DNA from: Brachyhypopomus gauderio
Taxonomy: Eukaryota; Chordata; Actinopteri; Gymnotiformes; Hypopomidae
Length of the DNA stretch: 64,000 nt
Reading direction: 5' to 3'
Assembly: GCF_052324685.1 (NCBI RefSeq)
Contig: NW_027506873.1
Span: 2,735,910-2,799,909 of the forward strand
In this document: piece after piece, positions 63,562 through 64,000 of the stretch
Position numbering within the stretch: the first letter of the stretch is position 1
Layout of the letters: each line of letters begins with the position of its first letter
Position numbers and translations under genes: made by a program
The notes under the pieces: generated by a model
Seen by the model: the letters and a program-made list of their open reading frames with translations, nothing else
Databases searched by the model: none
Told to the model about the DNA's origin: nothing

Positions 63562-64000
63562 CTGTCTGGTATACCCATGCCCCTGTTACTGCTGTCTGGT
63601 ATACCCATGCTCCTGTTACTGCTGTCTGGTGTACCCATGCCCCTGTTACTGCTGTCTGGTGTACCCATGCCCCTGTTACTGCTGTCTGGTGTACCCATGC
63701 CCCTGTTACTGCTGTCTGGTGTACCCATGCCCCTGTTACTGCTGTCTGGTGTACCCATGCCCCTGTTACTGCTGTCTGGTGTACCCATGCCCCTGTTACT
63801 GCTGTCTGGTGTACCCATGCCCCTGTTACTGCAGTCTGGTATACCCATGCCCCTGTTACTGCTGTCTGGTATACCCATGCCCCTGTTACTGCTGTCTGGT
63901 GTACCCATGCCCCTGTTACTGCTGTCTGGTATACCCATGCCCCTGTTACTGCTGTCTGGTGTACCCATGCCCCTGTTACTGCTGTCTGGTATACCCATGC
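63562..64000 (+). repeat. 30-bp minisatellite in a NUP155 intron
   Basis: About 14.6 near-perfect copies of a 30-bp unit (CTGTCTGGTGTACCCATGCC then CCTGTTACTG), with TATACCC and TGTACCC versions interspersed, starting 38 bp after the last visible donor and running off the right edge. The minus strand stays open (MGTPDSSNRG-type decapeptide), an artefact. Confidence 0.97.

Noticed and set aside
63562..64000. Regular repeats resembling a CRISPR array
   Set aside because: The copies are directly adjacent with no unique spacers, and the context is a vertebrate intron; it is a minisatellite.

Overview
This window is vertebrate nuclear DNA, almost certainly from a teleost fish. The protein-coding genes are cut into many exons by GT-AG introns, CpG-rich first exons precede them, and the intergenic DNA is full of fish-type transposons, tRNA-derived SINEs, minisatellites and (GT)n/(CT)n microsatellites. 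There is no sign of prokaryotic organisation. I built the gene models by hand from reading frame, splice signals and recalled human proteins; no alignment was run.

Layout. Positions 1 to about 20.3 kb are intergenic and repeat-rich. They hold a 21-bp minisatellite running off the left edge, a Tc1-like relic, two TA-flanked transposons inserted back to back (2926-4226 and 4229-5586), a pair of opposed SINEs, and a nest of insertions at 11330-14993: an LTR-like element split by a TIR element that itself carries a hAT transposon containing further short elements. A second hAT (15017-16435), a solo LTR with 5-bp target duplication (16660-16996), a 31-bp minisatellite (17690-18250) and a C-rich 30-bp minisatellite (19925-20245) follow.

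Three genes lie head to tail on the plus strand. SLC1A3/EAAT1, the glial glutamate transporter, has its CDS at 21311-27871 (9 coding exons, 537 residues). NIPBL, the cohesin loader, has a noncoding exon 1 ending at 32666 and a CDS at 37810-56406 (46 coding exons, 2670 residues by my exon sum, frame continuous throughout). NUP155, a nuclear pore scaffold protein, starts at 58943 and runs off the right edge after about 763 codons. The SLC1A3-NIPBL-NUP155 neighbourhood matches human 5p13. However, CPLANE1, which I recall lying between NIPBL and NUP155 in human, is not here, and NUP155 points the same way as NIPBL rather than opposite.

The genes are not a functional pathway together: one is a plasma membrane transporter, one loads cohesin on chromatin, one builds nuclear pores. 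They are linked by old synteny only. I found no convincing new biological system. The most notable observations are the nested transposon structure, a GC-AG intron in SLC1A3, a hAT insertion touching a NIPBL splice donor, a microsatellite serving as the polypyrimidine tract of NIPBL exon 17, and the altered local gene order.
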